Below are positions 10,561-23,800 of a stretch of DNA of 64,000 bases, one piece after another. Made by a program: the position numbers and the translations under genes. The stretch spans positions 23,641,064 through 23,705,063 of the forward strand of contig NC_135558.1 of the NCBI RefSeq assembly GCF_964340395.1. The letters run 5' to 3'. Every line of letters starts with the position of its first letter. The first letter of the stretch is position 1. The notes under the pieces were generated by a model. The model searched no databases. It was not told the origin of the DNA and saw nothing but the letters and a program-made list of their open reading frames with translations. The DNA comes from Glandiceps talaboti (taxonomy: Eukaryota; Hemichordata; Enteropneusta; Spengelidae).

Positions 10561-13254
10561 ACATTGGCTACCAATGTAGTAATTGCAACCATTGAAATTA
10601 ATACATTGGCTACCAATGTAGTAATTGCAACCATTGAAATGAATACATTGGCTACCAAAGTAGTAATTGCAACCATTGAAATTAATACATTGGCTACCAA
10701 AGTAGTAATCGCAACCATTGAAATGAATACATTGGCTACCAAAGTAGTAATTGAAACCATTGAAATGAATACATTGGCTACCAAAGTAGTAATTGCAACC
10801 ATTGAAATTAATACATTGGCTACCAATGTAGTAATTGCAACCATTGAAATGAATACATTGGCTACCAAAGTAGTAATTGCAACCATTGAAATGAATACAT
10901 TGGCTACCAATGTAGTAATTGCAACCATTGAAATTAATACACTGACTACCAATGTAGTAATTGCAACCATTGAAATGAATACATTGGCTACCAATGTAGT
11001 AATTGCAACCATTGAAATTAATACATTGGCTACCAATGTAGTAATTGCAACCATTGGAATGAATACACTGACTACCAATGTAGTAATTGCAACCATTGAA
11101 ATTAATACATTGACTACCAAAGTAGTAATTGAAACCATTGAAATTAATACATTGGCTACCAATGTAGTAATTGCAACCATTGAAATGAATACATTGGCTA
11201 CCAAAGTAGTAATTGCAACCATTGAAATTAATACATTGGCTACCAATGTAGTAATTGCAACCATTGAAATGAATACATTGGCTACCAATGTAGTAATTGC
11301 AACCATTGAAATTAATACATTGGCTACCAAAGTAGTAATTGCAACCATTGAAATGAATACATTGGCTACCAATGTAGTAATTGCAACCATTGAAATGAAT
11401 ACATTGGCTACCAATGTAGTAATTGCAACCATTGAAATTAATACACTGACTACCAATGTAGTAATTGCAACCATTGAAATGAATACATTGGCTACCAATG
11501 TAGTAATTGAAACCATTGAAATGAATACATTGGCTACCAATGTAGTAATTGCAACCATTGAAATGAATACACTGACTACCAATGTAGTAATTGCAACCAT
11601 TGAAATTAATACATTGACTACCAAAGTAGTAATTGCAACCATTGAAATTAATACATTGGCTACCAATGTAGTAATTGCAACCATTGAAATGAATACATTG
11701 GCTACCAAAGTAGTAATTGCAACCATTGAAATTAATACATTGGCTACCAATGTAGTAATTGCAACCATTGAAATTAATACATTGGCTACCAATGTAGTAA
11801 TTGCAACCATTGAAATGAATACATTGGCTACCAAAGTAGTAATTGCAACCATTGAAATTAATACATTGGCTACCAATGTAGTAATTGCAACCATTGAAAT
11901 TAATACATTGGCTACCAAAGTAGTAATTGCAACCATTGAAATGAATACATTGGCTACCAATGTAGTAATTGCAACCATTGAAATGAATACATTGGCTACC
12001 AATGTAGTAATTGCAACCATTGAAATGAATACATTGGCTACCAATGTAGTAATTGCAACCATTGAAATGAATACATTGGCTACCAATGTAGTAATTGCAA
12101 CCATTGAAATGAATACATTGGCTACCAATGTAGTCATTGAAACCATTGAAATGAATACATTGGCTACCAATGTAGTAATTGCAACCATTGAAATGAATAC
12201 ATTGGCTACCAATGTAGTAATTGCAACCATTGAAATTAATACATTGGCTACCAATGTAGTAATTGAAACCATTGAAATTAATACATTGGCTACCAATGTA
12301 ATAATTGAAACCATTAAAATGAATACATTGGCTACCAAAGTAGTAATTGAAACCATTGAAATGAATACATTGGCTACCAATGTAGTAATTGCAACCATTG
12401 AAATTAATACATTGGCTACCAATGTAGTAATTGAAACCATTGAAATTAATACATTGGCTACCAATGTAGTAATTGAAACCATTGAAATGAATACATTGGC
12501 TACCAAAGTAGTAATTGAAACCATTGAAATGAATACATTGGCTACCAATGTAGTAATTGCAACCATTGAAATGAATACATTGGCTACCAATGTAGTAATT
12601 GAAACCATTGAAATTAATACATTGGCTACCAATGTAGTAATTGAAACCATTGAAATTAATACATTGGCTACCAATGTAGTAATTGAAACCATTGAAATTA
12701 ATACATTGGCTACCAATGTAGTAATTGAAACCATTGAAATGAATACATTGGCTACCAATGTAGTAATTGAAACCATTGAAATTAATACATTGGCTACCAA
12801 TGTAGTAATTGCAACCATTGAAATTAATACATTGGCTACCAATGTAGTAATTGCAACCATTGAAATTAATACATTGGCTACCAATGTAGTAATTGAAACC
12901 ATTGAAATTAATACATTGGCTACCAAAGTAGTAATTGAAACCATTGAAATTAATACATTGGCTACCAATGTAGTAATTGAAACCATTGAAATTAATACAT
13001 TGGCTACCAATGTAGTAATTGAAACCATTGAAATTAATACATTGGCTACCAAAGTAGTAATTGAAACCATTGAAATGAATACATTGGCTACCAATGTAGT
13101 AATTGCAACCATTGAAATGAATACATTGGCTACCAATGTAGTAATTGAAACCATTGAAATTAATACATTGGCTACCAATGTAGTAATTGCAACCATTGAA
13201 ATTAATACATTGGCTACCAATGTAGTAATTGCAACCATTGAAATGAATACATTG
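10561..13254. repeat. 42-bp minisatellite, 64 units, no net indel
   Basis: The unit reads ACATTGGCTACCAATGTAGT then AATTGCAACCATTGAAATTA and AT. From the first unit at 10561 to the partial last unit at 13249 is exactly 64 times 42 bases. Variation is mostly at three two-state sites: T or A in AAWGTA, C or A in TTGMAACC, and T or G in AAATKAAT. The A form of the second site dominates after about 12.1 kb, a sign of local spread of variants. Three of six frames stay open for about 900 codons: one plus-strand frame (14-residue unit NTLATNVVIATIEM) and two minus-strand frames (SQCINFNGCNYYIG and MVAITTLVANVLIS). The plus frame has no ATG before the repeat, and none of the frames has non-repeat coding on either side. 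Confidence 0.97.
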
Positions 13255-13260
13255 TATTGA

Positions 13261-14981
<1,721 letters not shown>

Positions 14982-14989
14982 ATAGATTG

Positions 14990-16115
14990 TTTTAATACTA
15001 ATACAGTAATTGTTTTTGATCAGAAATAAGGCGATGCGGACAAATTCATTTTAAAACAATTTTTTGTCTATGGGTAGCTCACGTGCAAATACAAACAGTA
15101 TATTCGTTGCATGTACCTCACCATTATATCATGGAATATGTTCTTTCCCAGATGTATATATTGCTAGAGTACAACAGCGCCCCCTATGCGCATTAAACGA
15201 TCAATTGCACAAGTTTTGAGATGGCCCTAGAAAATCCGCATTACATCTCGATACTTTTTATGTATTTACTTTATCCACTTTTAATATCATTAGAAATTAT
15301 TACCTGAGTTATGATTATATTAGTTTATATTAATTTACTGATTACTGTGATTTCATTGTTAAGATACTAAGATTGTACGTTGACTTATAGAAACTTGGAT
15401 ATTCTCCGTCCATTAGGCCTAAAAAAAATAATTGTTTGGTTCCGGTTACCCGACCGCACCTAACTTTTCACTGCCGAACCTGAACCTTGTTTTACGTAGA
15501 AAAAATACTAAAATCGCAAGAAATAGCGGATGCGGAAACTGCCATCAACTTAAAAAGACATGCACTCTTAAACTGTTCTTCCAATCTGTAATGGCTGTAC
15601 ATCTAATACGAAGAAACCAATATAACATCTAAGGGGTGGACCATTTGATATCCTGGGGGGGGGGCTTGGAAGATTGGTGGAGAGTCATGATTTTTTCCCC
15701 ACCTGCTTGCCTGTGAATTATTTTTTTTCTCCTTCGCCCATGCTGGCAACTTTTTCTTTCTTTCCTTCTTTGAGATATCTGGATTTTTTTTACGTCAATG
15801 TTTGAACATCTACTTTTGTTGCCACAATTTTCTGTTTGGTTTTCGCACAGCATAATACAGAGAGTAAAAAGATGTTGTTCTATCACACAGAGATTATATT
15901 TAGAAAACTACATATTTCAATACATGTTTGATTTTCAATTGAATAAATATCATTGACAGTTTTTACGCCATGGTATGATGACAACCTGAAAATGCAAATC
16001 GGAAACCTATTGGTGAGCTCAAACATTCAAACAGATCGGTCTGTTTCTCCAGCCTAGGGGGATAGGGATGGTCGGTGTTTTTTTTCCATTGGGCCGACAA
16101 AACGTCACTGACCCC
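14990..16115. other. No gene recognised
   Basis: Unique AT-rich sequence with a G-run near 15653 and T-runs after 15720. No supported coding region. Confidence 0.6.
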
Positions 16116-16117
16116 CG

Positions 16118-16490
16118 TGAATAAAGTTTCATAGCATCTTGACAGTAAGCTGTAGAGGGAAGAGCTTTGAGACTTGGATATGTCCATCTCTTGTTGTGAG
16201 TGTGTGTGTATGGGGGGGGGGGGGTTCTAGGGGGTCTCACCCTAGAAGCCCTGTAGGATTTTTACTCCTAAAGGCAATTTTTAGGCTATTCACAGACACT
16301 TTCAGACAATAATTTGCAAGCTTTACAAGGCAGCTCTAACATGTAAAAAAAAAAACTACATAAGGTTGAAACATTTTAAATAAAGTTTCATAGCATCTTG
16401 ACAGTAAGAGGTGGAGGGAAGAACTTTGATTTGAGACTGGGACATGTCTACCTCTTATAAGGGTCCTAGGGGGTCTCCCCCTAGAAGTTT
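16118..16490. repeat. Two diverged copies of a ~115-bp repeat
   Basis: AATAAAGTTTCATAGCATCT, TGACAGTAAG, GAGGGAAGA and CTAGGGGGTCTC..CCTAGAAG occur in the same order at about 16120-16250 and 16378-16487. The first copy is interrupted by GTGTGTGTATGGGGGG. The second closes with the short inverted pair CTAGGGGG..CCCCCTAG. Confidence 0.8.
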
Positions 16491-16494
16491 TTGA

Positions 16495-17227
16495 AGGTAT
16501 TTACGAATTTTTGTCAATCTTATTGTTGGTTTAACGAATGAGTGGCCTCTGGGGTGAGGGAGTCCAAGTGGTTTCCCCTTGGCAGATCTGGAGTTTTTTG
16601 TTTCTATTTAGGCAATGTTTAGGTTATTGAGGTAATATTGCCAAGCTTCGAAAAGTAAATATAACTTTTTAAATAAGTTTTCCATGTTATAAAAGTGGGC
16701 CTGTAACATTGGTATAGGGGCATTGATATTGCATGTATAGTAAAGTCACTGGTATGTTAGAGCACTTCAGGAGGTCATACCAAGTGTATATAGAAACTTG
16801 AATTTGATTTGTAGTGCCGATACATGTAGTGTCTGAAATAGGAAGTATATTCATCCCTATTTCTGACAAATTCATACTGAAGAGACTAGAACAATTTAGA
16901 TTAAGTTCTTTTATAAACTATCTAATAGTATGAAGATTACATTACAAAACCTCCAAGTTCACTTTTGCCCCAAAGTGCAAGATAAGTGAAGCACTGATTG
17001 TGAAACAGCCAAACATTTACACAGCATGTTCTGTAACTAGTGTGGTAGCTAGGTAATACATGTATATGTATAATTTTTGAACCCTTACATGAAGTAATAT
17101 TAAAAAATAATTATGAAAGAAACAGAGACAAGAACAAATATATATATGTACCACAGGCCAACTAAAGTGACTGGTCCCTGACATGTGTTTGAAAATGTTT
17201 GTCCTGATCTGACAAGTGTCTTGATTG
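16495..17227. other. No gene recognised
   Basis: AT-rich unique sequence with weak similarity to the preceding ~115-bp repeat at its left edge. Nothing else is supported. Confidence 0.55.
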
Positions 17228-17236
17228 GAGAGGTAT

Positions 17237-17383
17237 CAATCTGATTAAATCAGATGTGGTGAAAGCGTCTAAATGCTTTAAGGCGGTGATCACTCGGTAC
17301 GAAAACAAACGACACAAAACGATGGAAATAGAGGTAAATAAAGCATTTAGACGCTTTCACCACATCAGATTTTAATCAGATTG
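17237..17383. mobile_element. CAATCTG-end MITE, 147 bp, with 9-bp target duplication
   Basis: The two ends are inverted copies of each other over about 44 bases: CAATCTGATTAAATCAGATG at the left, and the complement of CAATCTGATTAAAATCTGAT at the right, both followed inward by TGGTGAAAGCGTCTAAATGC. The element is flanked by GAGAGGTAT (17228-17236) and GAGAGGTAC (17384-17392), a 9-bp target duplication with one change. Long terminal inverted repeats with 9-bp duplications suggest a non-autonomous Mutator-like or Merlin-like DNA transposon. There is no coding capacity. Confidence 0.85.
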
Positions 17384-17894
17384 GAGAGGTACGAGACGTT
17401 GCTGGGCTCTCTTTACAGTGGACTCGGTATTGGTACGCCATGACAAAGTGTGTGAGATCTGGACGCCTAGAAATTTAAAAATACCGACAATTTCAAAATC
17501 TGCCCCATTTACATTAATTGGAGTAAGAGGCTGGTGAGACAACATAAAATCAATAATTATTTCTTCGGTCTGAGTTCGAGATTGATCACTTCACACAACA
17601 GGATCAAGTTCTCAACTTCTGTCCTGTACACATAACAGTCTGATTGTTATTACATATCATACCAATGTAAGTAAAATTTGGGTAAAAAGGTTTATAAACT
17701 CATCTTGTACGGTAATCAGGAAACATCGTGTCTACAAACTTCAGACTTTTATAATTTGGCATACATTTTGCCAGTTAAGAAGTATATCATGTTTGATAGA
17801 TATACTAAGCTAAGAATTTTGCATCCCAACAATTATTTATTGTATAGGAACTTAAATCTAAAGACATTGCCCTTACTGAACGCATTCAGTTAAA

Positions 17895-18049
17895 ACCACC
17901 CCTGTTTATATCTTTGCAATATACACCATCACTTGGCTGTTGTTATCGGCTTGATCTTGTTGATAGGCATATTTGCATACATTTTCTGAATGTTTATTCA
18001 CTTGCCTACCCACCCGTTTTTAGTTTCCATAAGGGGAGATTATGTTATA

Positions 18050-18052
<3 letters not shown>
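17895..18052 (+). mobile_element. Fragment of TAGCAC-family element
   Basis: TATCTTTGCAATATACACCATCACTTGGCTG and GGCATATTTGCATACATTTT match the 5' part of the TAGCAC family elements further right. Both defined ends are missing, and it runs into the next microsatellite. Confidence 0.6.
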
Positions 18053-18092
<40 letters not shown>

Positions 18093-18142
18093 GCCTGTCT
18101 GCCTGTCTGCCTGCCTGCCTGCCTACATGCATGCATGCATAT
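18053..18142. repeat. (TCTG)n/(CTGC)n microsatellite
   Basis: TCTG repeats grade into CTGCCTGC, then ATGC repeats. It lies at the right edge of a TAGCAC-family fragment, where such arrays are common. Confidence 0.93.
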
Positions 18143-18274
18143 CAAATTCTTTTATTTCCAACTTACATGAAAATACAGGTACAGGTAAAGTATTTACATA
18201 ATTCCTTTACAGAATACACACACAATACCTTGCAGGAAATCATACTGACTAGTGAACGAGTTTCTCTTGGTCAC

Positions 18275-18925
18275 TTATGACAAACGTTCACGTGATATCT
18301 GGTTGTTATAGTACCTACATCTCAATCTCCAAATTTTGTAAGAACCTATTATTGAGCTTACACTACAATATTTGGTGATGGATTTTGAATTCCTTCTATT
18401 TAAACCAGCTTTGATCAAACCACTTGTGACTTTATGATGTACATTTCCGAGACTTCCAATGACAATAACTATTATTTCTGAACGAAAGCCTGTAGCGTTT
18501 ATTTCTAGTGAGAGTGGAAAATATTTGTCGAACTTCTTCTGAAAACACAATGAAATATGTGCATCAAAGGGTACGGACACTTCAACTAATATTGCATGTT
18601 TGTTATGTTTATCGATGATAGTAATGTCTGGTCGTTTATGCTGATGTTCAAAAGTTCTCATATGGGCATCAAACATTTCAGGTTTTAAAACCGTGTCTTT
18701 AAATGTCTCCTTGCCAGGATTACTGTTCGCGATTTTACCGAAGATTAAATCAACTATTCTATTGTGTCTTTGTTGGTATAGTTTCTGGAATTTCGTACAG
18801 CCATTCAAAATGTGTGATACTGTTTCAGTGGGATGATTGCATATTTTACATGATTTAGTGTACGACTCTGGATAGTACAGGGTCATGAGACTTTCGCACT
18901 GCAGGAGCTGTAAACGACCTCTCGC
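18275..18925 (-). pseudogene. C-terminal fragment of an RLE-type non-LTR retrotransposon
   Basis: Minus-strand frame with about 215 codons of non-repeat protein after a microsatellite. It starts in a conserved YYPESYTKSCKICNHPTE block that carries a CCHC zinc knuckle (C-x2-C-x8-H-x4-C), followed by RHNRIVDLIF. It then shows RPDITIIDKHNKHAILVEV and later QKKFDKYF, which fits the PD-(D/E)-x-K type restriction-like endonuclease at the C-terminus of R2/NeSL-like elements. The reverse transcriptase part is missing. It is a 5'-truncated relic in a different family from the endonuclease/RT element just right of it. Assignment rests on motif order, so the exact clade is open. Confidence 0.6.
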
Positions 18926-18935
18926 GACAAATGAC

Positions 18936-19060
18936 ATACATACATACATACATACATACATACATACATACATACATACATACATACATACATACATACA
19001 TACATACATACAAGCATGAATGTATGTATGTATGTATGTATGTATGTATGTATGTATGCA
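18936..19060. repeat. Inverted (TACA)n..(TGTA)n microsatellite
   Basis: About 75 bases of CATA repeats, a spacer CAAGCATGAA, then about 40 bases of TATG repeats. The two halves are reverse complements, so the locus could extrude a hairpin with a 40-bp stem. It lies between two retrotransposon fragments. Confidence 0.95.
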
Positions 19061-19069
19061 TGGAAGCAA

Positions 19070-22000
19070 TCACGTCAAACATACCTTATCTCTAAGCCTG
19101 ACTGCTTTATGAACAAAATTGCAGAGTTTAAGAAAAATATTTGAATCGGTTGATCTCATAAAGTAATTTGGTTCTAAAAACATATCACATGGCAAGTATT
19201 GGATTCTTAAATTATCATAAAGTGGGCATATTACGAGAAAGTGATATTCGTCCTCTACCATATTTGTGTTACAGATTTTGCAAAACCTTTTTGTTGGAGG
19301 GATGTTGCGTCTCCTCCCGTTTTCTATTTCAAGAGGAAGTACTGATAATCGTAAACATGCAAGTGCCCGGATAGCCTGTCGGTTACAGTGATGATAAAGA
19401 TATTTTTCAGATTGCAGTAGATTCTTGAAGTGAATATATGTGCGAAGTTTGGGTTTCAATTCCAAGTTTTCCTTCCATTGTTGTTTAAGAACTCTGAGTT
19501 CAAAGTGGAAAGAAAAAGTTGTTTGTCACCAACTTCCTGGGCAATCCAGGCAAAACCAAAACCAAAAGAATATAAAATTTTCTTAACCGAGGTGGCCCAT
19601 GTATTTCTGCCCATGTTGTCTAGATTACAGAGCATTAAATATGCTTGTCTTGGAATTCTGTGTGCGGGCATCTCTAGTAGATTCAACCAGAATTTAATAC
19701 AGCGCTTTAAAGTGGAATAATAAATTGGCAGACGACCACATTTGCCGACTACAGCCTCGTTCGCAGCAGTGGTTGGGACCCCAATAATTTTCTACACCAG
19801 CTTCTCTGAACCTCCAAAGCATAGTAATATTGGTATCCCCAAATTTCCGACCCATATGTCAAAATTGGTAAAATCATTACATCAAATAATTTAAAATGCA
19901 CATTGGGATCAACAAATTCAAGCTTCTTTCTTGCAATAGATAACGACGTCATAGACTTGCTGGCTTGTTTAGCTAATGAACTCACCGCCTTCGACCAATT
20001 ATATCTTGAAGATAAAAGAATTAAGACCAAGGTATTTGTAATACGACACTGTTTCAATTACGTTGCCATCAAAGTACCACTTTTCAAAACGGGAGAGATG
20101 TCCACCTCTTCTAAAAACCATGGCTTTTGTTTTAGCAAGGTTGACTTGCATACGCCACTTTGTACAGAAAGTAGAAAGGATATCAATTAGATGCTGTAAA
20201 TTTGTGACTGAGTCGGCAAAAATGATCACCTCATCTGCGTAAAGGAGGGCAAATCAATCGTACATGTCTTGTGTTAGTTCGATGCCCGATTGATCGGACG
20301 ACATTAACATCGTATTGAGTTCTTCGTTATAAAAACTAAAAAGAATGGGACTGAGAATGCAGCCTTGCCTTACACCTGCTGGGCAATCAAAGTATTGCGA
20401 AGTATCATTGCTGGCTCTCACACACGATTTGATCTCACTATACATAGATTGTAGAATATGGTACATTTTGCCTTGAATACCCATTGATGCTAGCTTGTAC
20501 AACAGAAGTGAGTGGTTAACTTTATCGAATGCCTTGGAAAAGTCTATAAAGAGACAATATAGTTTTCCACGTCTTATACTGAAGAATTTCTGGATAATAG
20601 CGTAAAAAACAAAATTGTTGTCAATTGTACTGTGTTTTTTCCTGAAGCCTGCTTGACAATCTGATATTATATTTGTGGCTTCAGACCACTTGGTTAAACG
20701 CTCGTTTAGAATTGTAGTAAAGACTTTTCCGAGAGCATTTAATAAAGATATTCCTCTGTAATTGTTGGGATCACTCGAATCTCCCTTTTTCAGTAGTGGA
20801 ATAACAATCGCAGAAGACCATTCAAAAGGAAAGTTTCCTGTGTCCAAAATTTGATTAAAAAGCTCCACTAACACTGGTAAAATTATATTTGCAGAATAAT
20901 TATAGAATTCGTTGGGAATCCCGTCTGGACCGGGAGCTTTCCCATCTTTCAAGTTTCTCAGACTGTTTAGAACCTCAATCTCTGTTATTCGAGAATTTAA
21001 AATATTACTAGTGTCATCGGTAGCCTCTGATTCCACCTGACCAACATGATCGCGGAGAACCTCTTCAGCAGAATGCAAGAACTCCATGTCACCTGAACTT
21101 AAATCATTGCAGCTTTTATACAGGTTGCTAAAGTAATTATACCATGACTGGATACTAATATCATTAGATGGTATTTTCTTTCGACCAATTATTTGAATTT
21201 AGGATGGTCCAGAATTCGCTAGAGTTTTTTGTTTCGGCCTCTCTAAAGCGATTACGAATCAACTCTTAATAGTTACGTTTGCAACTCTTGCAGGTCTGTT
21301 TAAAGAATTTCTTCCGCGGTTATGACGTCACTTAAGGAATCAGTGGTACCGAGCTGTCGGAAAAGCTTTAATTTCCCGTACGTGTTACTCTTGGCTCGTT
21401 GACAAAGTTCATTGAACCAGGGCGAGTGCAATGACCTCTGACCTCTACGAGTGCTTGGTGACTGTGACTATCTTTACCTGCTTCTTTTAAGGCTTCATTT
21501 AGTTTACGTATAACATATGTTGGGTTTGAGAATGCCCTTTTTGAGTTCTCAACCATTTTTTGCACAGGTGTAGAAAGTAGATTTCTTTTGAAGTGATTTT
21601 TGCATTTCTCATTCATAGAATACCGAATGGAAGGTGGACTTGACACGTCAGGCCGATTTCCTTTCCGTGAGAGGATGTTAGTACCTTTTAAGTGGCAGGT
21701 GATGGGAAAGTGATCAGATTCTATGTGTGGAATAACTTCGAAATCATTTACATAACTAAAAAGGTTTGCGGAGATGATGACGTAATCGATAACACTGCTG
21801 CCTAATGGAGATACATGTGTTACATTTCCTTCTTTGTCGCTGGCCGTGCACCGTGCGACCATTGACAAAATGTATGCCGAAGTTTCGACAGATGTTTAAA
21901 AGGGTCTTTCCCGCCTCATTTACGAATTTATCTTTTGAACTCCTTGGTATGTGAAAACTTGATTGGTCGTACGTATCCCAAACAAGAGGTAAAAAATCTA

Positions 22001-22440
22001 TGGAGTCATCAAAAATGAAATCGTCATCTACGCCAGTACGAGCGTTAAAATCACCGCCAAGAATAAAGTGGCTATCAGGAAATGTACATTTAAACGCAAT
22101 AAGTTGATTTTCAAGGAGTTCAATGTTATCTAAAACGGCGAAAATAACAGCAACCAAAAATTACATCGCTATCAGTTTGGAATAAAGATTTATGCAGTTT
22201 AACAAAAAAACAATTCTCTAAGTTGCTATTTACTCTGTTCACCTTATCAGCTAAAGTTTTCTTGATATAGAGGGCAACTCCACCACTTGGTCGTCCTTTA
22301 GGATGACGTTTTTTGGCAGATGCTCTATATACTGCATAATTATTCAAGATGTCCACATTGTCAAGTTCAGTACAAAACGTTTCCAAAAGACCCACAATAT
22401 CACGTGATTGCTTCCATTATCATTTGATTGTATATATCGA
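19070..22440 (-). mobile_element. Decayed non-LTR retrotransposon (APE endonuclease + RT)
   Basis: An almost full set of LINE ORF2 pieces lies in order on the minus strand. The apurinic-type endonuclease starts at about 22395 (GLLETFCTE, then HFILGGDFNARTG at 22.0 kb and IESDHFPI near 21.7 kb). The reverse transcriptase runs 21087-20000 (LKDGKAPGPDGIPNEFY, FIDFSKAFDKVNHSLL, GVRQGCILSP, then LYADEVIIFADS). A C-terminal domain with RFCKICNTNMVEDEYHFL lies at 19465-19070. A TGA interrupts the RT at 20254-20256, and several frameshifts follow (near 20035, 19790 and 19460). The catalytic YADD box reads YADE. A 16-bp sequence, ATGGAAGCAATCACGT, lies just past the stop codon (19060-19075) and inverted near the 5' end (22402-22417). 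No intact protein can be made. Confidence 0.88.
20254..21087 (-). pseudogene. Reverse transcriptase core of the decayed LINE
   Basis: The best preserved block, 277 codons. It has the RT entry motif GKAPGPDGIPNEFY, the fingers motif NYRGISLLNALGKVF, the palm A motif FIDFSKAFDKVNHS and the B motif GVRQGCILSP. It stops at TGA 20254-20256, directly before the palm C motif, which continues in the same frame as LYADEVIIFADS. The second catalytic aspartate is therefore Glu in this copy, so it would be weak or dead even without the stop. Confidence 0.85.
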
Positions 22441-22591
22441 TTTTCAGTGAAGTTCTCTCAGAACGATTGTATTTTCAGAGTCTTTCAAATTGTATTTATC
22501 TTTTCAATTGTTTTTGTTAATGTCACTTTTTTCTCTCTGATGCATCCACCTTTCATTTGGGCCGGTGGCCGTGAAACGCAAAATAACCTAC

Positions 22592-22665
22592 TATGTATGT
22601 ATGTATGTATGTATGTATGTATGTATGTATGTATGCATGCATGCATGCATGTATGTATGTATGTA

Positions 22666-22696
<31 letters not shown>
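22592..22696. repeat. (TATG)n-(TG)n microsatellite
   Basis: TATG repeats with a GCATGCATGCATG centre, followed by about thirteen TG dinucleotides. Confidence 0.95.
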
Positions 22697-22739
22697 CAGT
22701 AGACAAAATATCTTTAAAGAAATAGTGCCAATGGCATTA

Positions 22740-23642
22740 TAGCACATTGTAATACATGTTGATACATACCTACCTATCCTAGATTTCGTCTTTGCAATAG
22801 ATATCGCCATTTGGCTGTTGTTATGGCATGGTCTTGTGCTAGGCATATTTGCATACATTTAAAAAAATCGTTATTCACTTACCTACCCATCCCTGTTCTT
22901 ATCTTTGTAATATGCAAACATCCAATAAGTGATGGTTTTCAGAATTAAGACTATATCTTAAGAATATGTAATTCAAATTCAATATAATGTGGTACTAATG
23001 TTAACCATAACAAAGTACATATGTCCTATAAAGTTTGTTGTTATAGCTTATAGTTTTAATGACTAATTTGCATAATTAATGATTTTAGTAATTAACCTGT
23101 AACCAAAGAATGCACACTTCAAACATTTGGCACAAACATCAACCATAACAAAACACACATCTCCTATACAGCCAGTTGGTATAGTTTTGTAATTTTAATG
23201 AGCAATTTGCATAATTAATGCTTTTTGGTAATCTGGCTATATCGTAAGAATGCAAACTTCAAATGTCATATAATTTGGGAACATTTATCAACCATAATAA
23301 TGCGTCCATGTCCTATGGAGTTTGTTGACATACTAGCTTTTAGTTTTCATTTGCATAAATTAATGATTTTTGACAATTAGGATGCATCTTTAATAAGACT
23401 GCAAGCTTCAAATTTCATATAAATTGGTGCATTCACAAAATTTATTTTCATTTGAACAATTTCTCATTTACTTATGCTTAGTAATATGCCCACCAAATAC
23501 CAAAGCAATTGTGTCCGGCAGTTTTTGACTTTAAGTTTTTTACACATACACACATCCACATACGCACACACACACACACACACACAGACACTTTACCATG
23601 CTCATAGCACACCTGAACTACCTCAATATTCAGTTGTGCTAA
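22740..23642 (+). mobile_element. TAGCAC-family element, copy 1 (mosaic)
   Basis: Begins GTGCCAATGGCATTATAGCAC and ends CAGTTGTGCTA after a CA-rich microsatellite, as in other copies. The middle (about 22955-23420) is unlike the other copies. It holds three units of about 140 bp with ATTTGCATAATTAATG, matching the 61-62 kb element, so it is probably a nested insertion or a recombinant. Confidence 0.75.
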
Positions 23643-23800
23643 AAACTGACCCTGGCAGTCAAGGTCAAAGTTTAATGTCTTTAAAGAAAGCTTACACCTG
23701 ACAATATAGGGGTAGATACTTGAATGAAGTCTCTATGCGCTGCACTTCAAATATGACCATCATTCAGTCAAATTTGTGCATGTCATGAATCAAAGTGATA
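23643..23800 (+). repeat. AGGTCAAAG-type dispersed repeat
   Basis: ACTGACCCTGGCAGTCAAGG, TCAAAGTTTAATG, AAAGCTTACACCTG and CTTGAATGAAGTCTCTATG recur in this order near 26975, 27240, 27470 and 40490. The copies are diverged and I cannot define ends. Confidence 0.6.
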
